NCBI GenBank assembly: GCA_003569245.1 | Contig: BGOM01000006.1 | Coordinates: 1 to 46,358 of the forward strand | Length of the DNA stretch: 46,358 nucleotides | From: Opitutia bacterium | GTDB lineage: Bacteria > Verrucomicrobiota > Verrucomicrobiia > Opitutales > UBA953 | Reading direction: 5' to 3' | Shown here: positions 39,793 to 46,358 of the stretch, one piece after another | Layout of the letters: the number at the start of each line of letters is the position of its first letter | How positions within the stretch are numbered: the stretch's first letter is position 1 | Made by a program: the position numbers and the translations under genes | The notes under the pieces: generated by a model | Told to the model about the DNA's origin: nothing | The model's database searches: none | The model's input: only the letters and a program-made list of their open reading frames with translations

Positions 39793-39866
39793 GCGGCTAG
39801 CGGTTGGCGGTTGGGCGCACCATCGGAGACGCTTTGCAGCCTATCGATTCAGCCCTCGACTCACCA
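39793..39866. repeat. Low-complexity words behind leuA: 7-mers and 12-mers
   Basis: GCGGCTA, GCGGTTG, GCGGTTG at 39793-39813 match the array at 38200-38227. CTATCGATTCAG and CCCTCGACTCAC at about 39841-39864 match the 12-mers at 16140-16217. So both word families meet in one gap, 18-90 bases behind the leuA stop (leuA is on the minus strand). The gap 39606-39883 otherwise holds only a small hairpin (GTGGGG-N10-CCCCAC near 39695). Confidence 0.6.
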
Positions 39867-39883
39867 TCTGTCCTGGCTGGTCT

Positions 39884-41545
39884 TCAGCCCAGCCGGTTCG
39901 CCGCGCTCACGAGGGCCTTGAGGCCGGCGAGCTCGATGTTCGCGTCGACGCCGCAGCCCCAGACGGTGCGGCCATCCTTGGCCTGCAACGAGACGTAGGC
40001 GGCCGCGGAGGATTCCGAGCCGGCCGTCAGCGCATGCGAACGGTAGTCCTTGAGGGAGAAGTTCGCCCAGCCCTTGGATTCGAGGGCATGCACGAGGGCG
40101 CTGATCGGGCCGTTCCCCTCGCCGGTGAGGGTGAGGACCTGACCGTGGCGACGGACCTCGGCTTGGCAGCGCACGGCTTCCTTGCTGATGGGCGTCGAGC
40201 TGAACTCCATGAGCTCGAGCGGGCGGGCGACGTTGACGAAGTTCTGGCGGAAGCAGTCGTGGATTTCGGCGGGCGAGAGTTCCTTGCCCAGCTGGTCGGC
40301 GTGCTTGCCGATGAGGTTGCCGACTTCCGGGTGCATCAGTTTCGGCAGGTCGAAGCCGAACTCGCGGTCCAGCACGTAGGCGACGCCGCCCTTGCCGCTC
40401 TGCGAGTTGATGCGGATGATGGCCTCATAGGAACGGCCGATGTCCTTCGGGTCGATGGTGAGGTAGGGGACGTCCCAGAGGGCGTCGTGACCGATCTTGC
40501 CGCGGCGATCCATGCCCTTCTTGATGGCGTCCTGGTGGGAGCCGGAGAACGCCGTGAAGACGAGGTCGCCGCCATAGGGATGGCGGTCGTGCACGCTCAT
40601 GCGCGTCACGCGCTCGTAGACCTCGCGGATACGTCCGAGGTTACGGAAGTCGAGGTGCGGGTCGACGCCGTGCGAGAACATGTTCAGCGCCACGGTCACG
40701 ATATCGAGGTTGCCCGTGCGCTCGCCGTTGCCGAAAAGCGTGCCTTCCACGCGGTCCGCGCCGGCCATCAGGCCGAGCTCGGTGGCGGCGACGCCGGTGC
40801 CGCGGTCGTTGTGCGTGTGCAGGGAGACGATGGCCATCTCGCGGTTGCTGAGATGACGGCAGAACCACTCGATCTGGTCGGCGTGCGTGTTCGGCGTGCC
40901 GGCTTCGACGGTGAGCGGGAGATTCAGGATGATCTTCCTCTGGGCCGAAGCCCCCCAGGCCTTGGCCACGGCCTCGCAGACCTCGAGGGCGTAGTCGGGC
41001 TCGGTGAGCACGAACGTCTCGGGGCTGAACTCCAGCTGCCACCGGGTCTCCGGCAGGGCGTCGGTGAGCTTGCGGATGAGCTTCGCGCCGGCGACCGCCA
41101 TCTCGAGGACCTGTTCCTTGGACAGGCCGAAGACGATCTCGCGCTGGGCCGGGTTGGTCGGCGTGTAGAGGTGGACGATCGCGCGGCGGGCGCCCTTGAG
41201 GGAGTCGATCGTGCGGCGGATGAGGTGCTCGCGGGCCTGGACGAGCACCTGCACGGAAACGTCGTCGGGGATGAGCTCCCGTTCGATCAGCTCGCGCGTG
41301 AAGTTGAACTCGGTGTCGGAGGCCGACGGGAAGCCGATCTCGATCTCCTTGAAGCCGATGCGGCAGAGCTCCTGGAAGAGCTCGTGCTTCTCCGCCACGT
41401 TCATGGGGATGGCCAGCGCCTGGTTGCCGTCGCGGAGGTCGACCGAGCACCAGCGCGGGGCGCGCTCGATGCGCGCGTCGGGCCAGCGGCGATCGGGGAG
41501 ACGGACGGTCTCGAACGGGCGGTATTTCTTCCGGGGCGATTCCAT
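39884..41545 (-). CDS. leuA: 2-isopropylmalate synthase
   Basis: A 553-residue enzyme that joins 2-oxoisovalerate and acetyl-CoA in the first step of leucine synthesis. It is of the long LeuA2-type. The HMGL-like catalytic domain has WCSVDLRDGNQALAIPM, GFKEIEIGFPSASDTEFNF and SLHTHNDRGTGVAATELG with the metal-binding His-x-His; then RVEGTLFGNGERTGNLD. The C-terminal regulatory domain (about 440-553, LTGEGNGPISALVHALE) gives feedback control by leucine in relatives. Start at 41545 (MESPRKKYRP) is chosen from family N-termini and the leader CCCACCCTCCCCTTTCGCC; an earlier in-frame ATG lies at 41614, inside the upstream terminator. leuB is 22 kb away. Confidence 0.95.
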   Translation of the reverse strand: MESPRKKYRPFETVRLPDRRWPDARIERAPRWCSVDLRDGNQALAIPMNVAEKHELFQELCRIGFKEIEIGFPSASDTEFNFTRELIERELIPDDVSVQVLVQAREHLIRRTIDSLKGARRAIVHLYTPTNPAQREIVFGLSKEQVLEMAVAGAKLIRKLTDALPETRWQLEFSPETFVLTEPDYALEVCEAVAKAWGASAQRKIILNLPLTVEAGTPNTHADQIEWFCRHLSNREMAIVSLHTHNDRGTGVAATELGLMAGADRVEGTLFGNGERTGNLDIVTVALNMFSHGVDPHLDFRNLGRIREVYERVTRMSVHDRHPYGGDLVFTAFSGSHQDAIKKGMDRRGKIGHDALWDVPYLTIDPKDIGRSYEAIIRINSQSGKGGVAYVLDREFGFDLPKLMHPEVGNLIGKHADQLGKELSPAEIHDCFRQNFVNVARPLELMEFSSTPISKEAVRCQAEVRRHGQVLTLTGEGNGPISALVHALESKGWANFSLKDYRSHALTAGSESSAAAYVSLQAKDGRTVWGCGVDANIELAGLKALVSAANRLG

Positions 41546-41612
41546 GCGGGGCGAAAGGGGAGGGTGGGAAAAGGCGGGGGAGGTGGCGAGCGTGGTTTGC
41601 CCCCCTGAAAGC

Positions 41613-41646
41613 AAAAAGCCCGCCCGGGAGTCCGGGCGGGCTTTTT
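41613..41646 (-). terminator. Rho-independent terminator after the small basic protein gene
   Basis: Perfect 15-bp stem AAAAAGCCCGCCCGG / CCGGGCGGGCTTTTT with loop GAGT, 22 bp past the stop codon of the 52-residue gene. The five A/T on both sides make it work in both directions. Confidence 0.95.
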
Positions 41647-41668
41647 CGCAAGGGAGCGAGACCCGGAC

Positions 41669-41827
41669 TTAGGCGTCAGGCTTGGTCTTCGGAAGCTTGG
41701 TCACGCGCTTCAGGTCCTTGACGGTGCCGCGCTTCTTGAGCAGTTCCACGCGTTCGAAACGCTTGAGGACGTTGCGCTTGGCGCCGGAGGAGGAGGCGCT
41801 GGCTTTGAAACTGTTGTGCTGGGTCAT
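41669..41827 (-). CDS. Small basic protein of the Chlamydiae/Verrucomicrobia family
   Basis: A 52-residue, strongly basic protein: MTQHNSFKASASSSG, then the conserved core KRNVLKRFERVELLKKRG and VKDLKRVTKLPKTK. This matches by eye the TIGR04137-type 'small basic protein' that is a marker of the Chlamydiae/Verrucomicrobia/Planctomycetes group; it is thought to associate with RNA or the ribosome, unproven. It is monocistronic: a terminator stands on each side (41884-41907 upstream, 41613-41646 downstream). It is the best single taxonomic marker in the window. Confidence 0.9.
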   Translation of the reverse strand: MTQHNSFKASASSSGAKRNVLKRFERVELLKKRGTVKDLKRVTKLPKTKPDA

Positions 41828-41883
41828 GGCCGTAAGGTGGGTGAGGTTTCGAGCAAAGGCGGGCGGACCCCGGGGGCAAGGGG

Positions 41884-41907
41884 AAAAAGACGGGAAATCC
41901 GTCTTTT
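41884..41907 (-). terminator. Rho-independent terminator after the DUF1501 gene
   Basis: Stem AAAAGACGG / CCGTCTTTT with a five-base loop, followed on the minus strand by T-rich sequence (five T counting the stem end). It lies 34 bp past the stop of the DUF1501 gene at 41942. Confidence 0.8.
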
Positions 41908-41941
41908 AACCCGCTCTTTCGGGGTTAGCCGGTCGGGCGCC

Positions 41942-43405
41942 TCAGGCCAGGATGCCTTTGACCGTCTTGCCGTGCACGTCGGTCAGGCGGAATTGGCGGC
42001 CCTGGTAGCGGTAGGTCAGCGCCTCATGGTTGATCCCGCAGAGGTGCAGCAAGGTCGCCTGCATGTCATGGATGTGCACCGAGTCCTTGGCGACATTCCA
42101 GCCGAAGTCGTCGGTCTCCCCGTAGACATGGCCTTTGCGCACGCCGCCGCCCGCCAGCCACCAGCTGTAGGCCCGGCCGAAATGGTCGCGGCCCTTGTAG
42201 CCTTGGCCCTGCTGGTTCTGGCCGAACGGCGTCCGGCCGAACTCCCCGCCCCAGATGACGAGCGTGTCGTCAAGCAGGCCGCGCTGCTTCAGGTCCTTGA
42301 CCAGGGCGGCGCTCGGCTGGTCCGTGTCGCGGCACTGCAGCTCGAGCTGCGTGAAGAGGTTGTTGTGCTGGTCCCAGCCCGCGTGCATCAGCTGCGTGAA
42401 GCGCACGCCGCGCTCGGCCAGCCGGCGGGCGATCAGGCAGTTGTTGGCGAACGTCCCCGGCGTCAGCACATCGGGGCCGTACATCTCGAGCACCGCCTTC
42501 GGCTCGTTGCGGAAATCCAGCAGGTCGGGCACGGAGGCCTGCATGCGGAACGCCATCTCGTACTGCGAGATCCGCGTGTCGATCTCGGGGTCGCCGGCCC
42601 AGCCGAAATGCTCGCGGTTGAGGGCCTGCAGGTCGTCGAGCATCGTGCGGCGCGCCGCGCGGTCCACGCCCGCGGGGTTGGCCACGTAGGGCACCGGCTC
42701 GCCCACGCCACGGAAACGGACGCCCTGGTGCTTGCCGGGCAGGAAACCGTTGCTCCAATAGTGCTCGAAGAAGAGCTGACCGCACGTCTTGGTCTTGTCG
42801 GAGGACGTCATGACCACGTAGGCGGGCAGGTCCTGGTTCATCGTGCCGAGCCCGTAGGCGAGCCAGGCGCCGACCGCCGGGCGACCCGGGATCTGCGAAC
42901 CGGTCATGAAGAAGGTCACGCCGGGGGCGTGGTTCACCGCCTCCGTGTTCATCGAGCGGACCACGCAGATCTCGTCGGCGATCGAGCCGATGTGCGGGAT
43001 GAGCGTCGACAGCTCGCGGCCGCTCTGGCCGTAGCGGGCGAACGGCTTGATGGCCGGGACCGCGGGCCACTTGGCGTAGCCGCTCGACATCGAGGAAAGG
43101 CGGGTGTCGCCGCGGATGCTGGCGGGGATGTCCTTGCCGGCCTCCTTCGCGAGGGTCGGCTTCTGGTCGAAGAGGTCGACGTGCGAAGGGCCGCCGCCTT
43201 GCCAGAGGCAGATGACGCGTTTGGCCTTGGGCGCGAAGTGCGGGAGCCCGGGCAGGGCGCCGAGGGCATCCGGCTTGGCGGCGAACAGGTCCCGGCTGAG
43301 CAGGGACGAGAGGGCGACGGTGCCGATGCCTTGGACGCCGGCGCTGAGGAAGTTGCGCCGGGTCAGTTGGCGGCGCCATTCGGCGGGAGAGAGGTCGGGA
43401 TGCAT
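41942..43405 (-). CDS. DUF1501 protein with Tat signal
   Basis: A 487-residue exported protein. The Tat signal is RRQLTRRNFLSAGVQGIGTV (twin arginine, phenylalanine-leucine). DUF1501 segments: KRVICLWQGGGPSHVDLFDQ, RELSTLIPHIGSIADEICVV, VTFFMTGSQIPGRPAVGAWL, VIWGGEFGRTPFGQNQQG and SVHIHDMQATLLHLCGIN. It is the second member of the family here (other at 22094-23587), with the same gene order relative to a PSCyt1/DUF1549/DUF1553 gene. It starts four bases after the stop of that gene (43410), so they are coupled. Catalytic activity unproven. Confidence 0.9.
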   Translation of the reverse strand: MHPDLSPAEWRRQLTRRNFLSAGVQGIGTVALSSLLSRDLFAAKPDALGALPGLPHFAPKAKRVICLWQGGGPSHVDLFDQKPTLAKEAGKDIPASIRGDTRLSSMSSGYAKWPAVPAIKPFARYGQSGRELSTLIPHIGSIADEICVVRSMNTEAVNHAPGVTFFMTGSQIPGRPAVGAWLAYGLGTMNQDLPAYVVMTSSDKTKTCGQLFFEHYWSNGFLPGKHQGVRFRGVGEPVPYVANPAGVDRAARRTMLDDLQALNREHFGWAGDPEIDTRISQYEMAFRMQASVPDLLDFRNEPKAVLEMYGPDVLTPGTFANNCLIARRLAERGVRFTQLMHAGWDQHNNLFTQLELQCRDTDQPSAALVKDLKQRGLLDDTLVIWGGEFGRTPFGQNQQGQGYKGRDHFGRAYSWWLAGGGVRKGHVYGETDDFGWNVAKDSVHIHDMQATLLHLCGINHEALTYRYQGRQFRLTDVHGKTVKGILA

Positions 43406-43409
43406 GGGG

Positions 43410-45908
43410 TCAGTCGCGGGTGATCGCCGCGTCGAGGTTGAAGAGGGCGAGGCAGGCGGCGGTCAGCGCGGCATGCTCGGCCGCCGGGATGGCGGGGTCG
43501 CGTCTGCTTTCGCCATGGGCGAGCAGGGCCGCGGCGGCCTTGGGGTCGGCGGCGTAGATGGCGCGCTGGCGTTCGAGCAGGCGGGCGAGCAGCCGCGGCT
43601 CGGAGCCGATCGGCGCGCGGCCCAGCACGAGCCGGTAGGCCTGCGCCAGCCGGCGCTCGTCGTCGCCGGCGGACCAGACGCGCTGGGCGAGGGCGCGGGA
43701 AGCCTCCACCCAGGTCGGGTCGTTCAGCATCGTCAAAGCATGCAACGGCGACGACGTGGCGGTGGTGCGGACCCGGCAGGCCTGCCGCGACGAGGTGTCG
43801 AACATGTTCACCGGCGCGATCGTCCGCCGCCAGAAGGTGTACAACGACCGGCGGTACAGGTCGGGACCTTTGGACGTCGGGTAGGTGAAGTCGCGTTCCT
43901 TCGTGATCGCCAGGCTCTCCCACGGCGCGGGCGGCATGACGGGGTAGACCGGGACGCCGCCGACTTTCTCGACCAGCAGGCCGCTGGCGGCCAGGGCGAC
44001 GTCGCGGAGGAGGGGGGAGGGCAGGCGCAGGCGGGGCGCCCGGCCCAGCAGCTTGTTCTCCGGGTCTTTCTGCAACCCCGTCGCCGTCACCTGGCTGGAT
44101 TGACGGTACGTCCGGCTGGTCACGATGAGACGTTGCAACGCCTTGGTCTTCCAGCCGCTTTCGCGGAACTCGACGGACAGCCAGTCCAGCAGCTCGCGGT
44201 GCGTGGGCTGCTCGCTCTGCACGCCGAGATCCTCGGAGGTGCGGACGATGCCCCGGCCGAAGAGGAGCTGCCACTGGCGGTTGACCTGCACGCGGGCGGT
44301 GAGCGGGTGCTCGGGGCGGAAGAGCCATTGGGCCAGGCCCAGACGGTTGCGCGGGGCGTCTTTCGGCATCGGCGGGAGGAAGGCCGGGGTGTCGAACGTG
44401 ACCTTCTCCTTCTTCGACAGGTAGGCCCCGCGGTCGAGGATGTGCGTGTCGCGCGCCTTGTCGTCGGACATGACCATGACGCGCGGCCAGTTATCGGTCG
44501 ACTTGAACTTGTCCATCGCCGCCTTGGCCGCGTCGAGCGCCATCAGCGCCGGGAGCTTCTTCCGGTCCTCGGGGAAGACGCTCTTGTTATAATGGGCGCG
44601 GACCTGCTTCTCCTCGGCGGCTGTCCGCTTGCGGTCCGGCGCGAGCAACGGTTCGAGTTCCTTCGGGACCGCGCCTCGCTCTTTCGCGGACTTGGCGAGC
44701 CAGGCCGCGTAGGTCTGGTTCTGCAAGGCCGGCAGCGTCTGATTGCGCGTCTCGAAGTCGGCCTGCAACTTGGCGAACTGCGCCGCCTGGTCGGGGTTGG
44801 GGAACTCGAGCAGGGGGCCGTCCAGGCGGAAGCGCGAAGGCCCGCCGCCGGGTACGCCGCGTTCGGGGGCGTGGTTGAAGGCGTCCAGCCAGCGGTAGTA
44901 ATCCTGCTGGGTGATCGGGTCGTACTTATGGTCGTGGCACTGGGCGCACGCCACCGTCAGACCGAGCCAGGTGGTCGTGGTGCTCTCGACCCGGTCGAAG
45001 AGGCTGACGAACCGCTGCTCCTCGGCGATGTTGCCGCCCTCGCCGTTCAGGATGTGGTTGCGGTTGAAGGCCGTGGCGAGACGCTGCTCGGGTGTGGCGT
45101 TCGGCAGGAGATCGCCCGCCAGCATCTCCGTGCTCAGCTGGTCGAAGGGTTTGTCGGCGTTGAGCTGGCGTACCAGCCAGTCCCGCCAGACCCACTGGAA
45201 CGTGTCGCCGTCCTGCTGGAAGCCGTTGCTGTCGGCGTAGCGGGCGGCATCGAGCCAGGGCAGGACCATGCGTTCGCCGTAGCGGGGCGAAGCCAGGAGG
45301 CGGTCGACCTGCTTCTCATAGGCGTCGGCGGAGCCGTCGGCGAGGAAGGCGGCCGTCTCCTCCGGCGAGGGCGGGAGGCCCGTCAGGTCCAGCGTGACGC
45401 GGCGGAGCAAGGTGGCCTTGGGCGCCTCGGGGGAGAGCTCGAGCCCCGCGGTCCGCAGCTTGGCGACGATGAAGGCGTCGATCGGGTGACGCTCGCCGTT
45501 CGCCGGGACGGGCGGCCGGGTCGGGGCGACGAACGTCCAATGCTCCTGGTAGTTGGCTCCCTCGGCGATCCAGCGGCTCAGCAACTCGCGCTGGGCCGGC
45601 GTGACCGTCCGGTGCGAATCGGGCGGCGGCATGACCTCCTCGGGGTCCTTCGAGACGAGGCGCTTGAGCAGCTCGCTCTCGGCGGGCTTGCCCGGGACGA
45701 ACGCTTTTTTAGCCAACGCTTCGGCGCGTACGTCCAGCCGCAGCTTGGCCTTGCGCTTGTTGGCGTCGGGCCCGTGGCAGTAGAAGCAGTTCTCGGACAG
45801 GATCGGGCGGATCGACTCGTTGTAATCGAGCGGGGCCTCCGCGGCGTCGACGCCGGCGGTGAGGACGAGCAGGAGCGAACCCAGGGCGAGGGACGGGCGG
45901 GGGCGCAT
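43410..45908 (-). CDS. PSCyt1-DUF1549-DUF1553 secreted protein
   Basis: An 832-residue exported protein: signal peptide 1-22, Planctomycete cytochrome C domain with CFYCHG (Cys41, Cys44, His45) and distal EEVMPPPDSHRTVTP, DUF1549 (about 135-330: VTLDLTGLPPSPEETAAFL, LPWLDAARYADSNGFQQD, TVACAQCHDHKYDP with a second CxxCH-type motif), and DUF1553 (about 500-775: VNRQWQLLFGRGIVRTSED). It lacks the discoidin-like insert of the copy at 19087. Paired with the DUF1501 gene directly downstream. Role: probably part of a cell-surface polysaccharide breakdown or electron-transfer system; the reaction is unknown. Confidence 0.9.
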   Translation of the reverse strand: MRPRPSLALGSLLLVLTAGVDAAEAPLDYNESIRPILSENCFYCHGPDANKRKAKLRLDVRAEALAKKAFVPGKPAESELLKRLVSKDPEEVMPPPDSHRTVTPAQRELLSRWIAEGANYQEHWTFVAPTRPPVPANGERHPIDAFIVAKLRTAGLELSPEAPKATLLRRVTLDLTGLPPSPEETAAFLADGSADAYEKQVDRLLASPRYGERMVLPWLDAARYADSNGFQQDGDTFQWVWRDWLVRQLNADKPFDQLSTEMLAGDLLPNATPEQRLATAFNRNHILNGEGGNIAEEQRFVSLFDRVESTTTTWLGLTVACAQCHDHKYDPITQQDYYRWLDAFNHAPERGVPGGGPSRFRLDGPLLEFPNPDQAAQFAKLQADFETRNQTLPALQNQTYAAWLAKSAKERGAVPKELEPLLAPDRKRTAAEEKQVRAHYNKSVFPEDRKKLPALMALDAAKAAMDKFKSTDNWPRVMVMSDDKARDTHILDRGAYLSKKEKVTFDTPAFLPPMPKDAPRNRLGLAQWLFRPEHPLTARVQVNRQWQLLFGRGIVRTSEDLGVQSEQPTHRELLDWLSVEFRESGWKTKALQRLIVTSRTYRQSSQVTATGLQKDPENKLLGRAPRLRLPSPLLRDVALAASGLLVEKVGGVPVYPVMPPAPWESLAITKERDFTYPTSKGPDLYRRSLYTFWRRTIAPVNMFDTSSRQACRVRTTATSSPLHALTMLNDPTWVEASRALAQRVWSAGDDERRLAQAYRLVLGRAPIGSEPRLLARLLERQRAIYAADPKAAAALLAHGESRRDPAIPAAEHAALTAACLALFNLDAAITRD

Positions 45909-46080
45909 GGCGGCGGGGGCTCTTCGGGCGAGGGCACGCGGACTAGGACAGTCCGGAACGGGGTGGGTTGCATTGATGTCTCCGCCGGGCGGACTTTCAA
46001 CCGAAGATTGGCCCGCGGGGCCCCCGGCTCGGAGAGGTTTGGGGTTGCTGAGGGGGCTTCCGCGGTTGTCATCCCGGTAG

Positions 46081-46358
46081 GTGCGTATCCTCGACCGCTA
46101 TCTTCTCCGCGAATGGGCCAAGGTCTTCGGCCTTTGCCTGTTGGGTTTTGGCGGCCTCATCCTGATTTCGCACTGCTATAACCGCATCCCCGACCTGGAG
46201 CGTTGGGGGCTGTCCTTTGGTACCAGCGTCGAGTACCTGGCCCTGCTGATGGTCGGTAGCATCCCGATGCTCCTGCCGATTTCCCTGCTGATTTCCGTCA
46301 TCTTTACCCTGGGCGCCCTGAACCGCAACCAGGAGCTGGCCGCCATCCGCGCGGCTGG
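46081..46358 (+). CDS. LptF/LptG-family permease, N-terminal part (cut by the window end)
   Basis: The first 92 codons of a gene that runs off the window. From a GTG at 46081: VRILDRYLLREWAKVFGLC, then hydrophobic helix LLGFGGLILISHCYN and a second pair of helices (VEYLALLMVGSIPMLLPISL, LLISVIFTLGALNRNQELAA). DRYLLREW and the NRNQELAAIRAAG end match the N-terminus and the coupling-helix region of LptF/LptG (YjgP/YjgQ) permeases, which draw lipopolysaccharide out of the inner membrane. LptF and LptG cannot be told apart from this piece. It is divergent from the PSCyt1 gene; the 172-bp gap holds a small inverted repeat (CGGACT-N5-AGTCCG, 45939-45955). Confidence 0.85.
   Translation, partial: MRILDRYLLREWAKVFGLCLLGFGGLILISHCYNRIPDLERWGLSFGTSVEYLALLMVGSIPMLLPISLLISVIFTLGALNRNQELAAIRAA

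Noticed and set aside
43104..46181. A 1025-codon plus-strand open frame over the second PSCyt1/DUF1501 pair
   Set aside because: Antisense shadow of two clear genes; composition (Gly, Arg, Val, Leu) and lack of motifs show it is not coding.

Overview
The window is a GC-rich, gene-dense stretch of what is most likely a Verrucomicrobiota chromosome, probably class Opitutia. The taxonomic evidence is direct. There is a 52-residue 'small basic protein' of the Chlamydiae/Verrucomicrobia type (41669-41827), two PSCyt1-DUF1549-DUF1553 / DUF1501 gene pairs, Planctomycete-type cytochrome c domains, ThuA proteins and clustered sulfatases. Most start codons lack a Shine-Dalgarno sequence and are preceded instead by C-rich leaders (ACCC / CACCCC just before ATG).

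Layout. 5-2575 (minus): ThuA protein, small c-type cytochromes and a DUF2231-like membrane protein. 2630-3946: HflX. 4009-7869 (minus): alginate-lyase-like lipoprotein behind a large secreted GDH-propeller/PKD/cytochrome c protein. 8151-12753 (minus): Fe-S assembly operon fur-like - sufC - sufB - sufD - sufT. 12900-19038: BNR-propeller protein (possible polysaccharide lyase), LON-domain protein, second ThuA, HhH protein plus leuB, and a frameshifted tagaturonate-epimerase-family gene. 19087-28317: PSCyt1/DUF1501 pair, small membrane protein and three sulfatases. 28376-34861: frameshifted hypothetical and hemB on minus; dnaK, hemL and proC on plus. 34961-39605 (minus): lipoprotein and a sulfur/persulfide locus made of two half-size YeeE transporters and a five-module ArsR / CoA-disulfide-reductase / rhodanese / rhodanese / DUF2892 protein. 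39884-45908 (minus): leuA, small basic protein and the second DUF1501/PSCyt1 pair. 46081-end: start of an LptF/LptG permease.

Functionally the window mixes housekeeping (Fe-S assembly, haem, leucine and proline synthesis, chaperone, ribosome-associated GTPase) with secreted machinery for sulfated, uronic-acid-rich polysaccharides. That machinery comprises sulfatases, lyase-like proteins, a uronate epimerase, ThuA proteins and cytochrome-linked PSCyt1/DUF1501 proteins.

The most notable observations are four. (1) The ArsR-oxidoreductase-rhodanese fusion has an ATTC-N8-GAAT palindrome abutting its start codon. (2) A Fur-family regulator heading the suf operon lacks the CxxC zinc site, carries a Cys-Pro motif, and has a 7-1-7 box over its own start codon. 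(3) Long imperfect hairpins built from short degenerate words lie directly behind several stop codons. (4) Single-base indels at G/C runs break uxaE, hemB and a hypothetical gene; because hemB is normally essential, sequencing or assembly error is a serious possibility. No rRNA, tRNA, CRISPR array, insertion sequence or phage gene was recognised.
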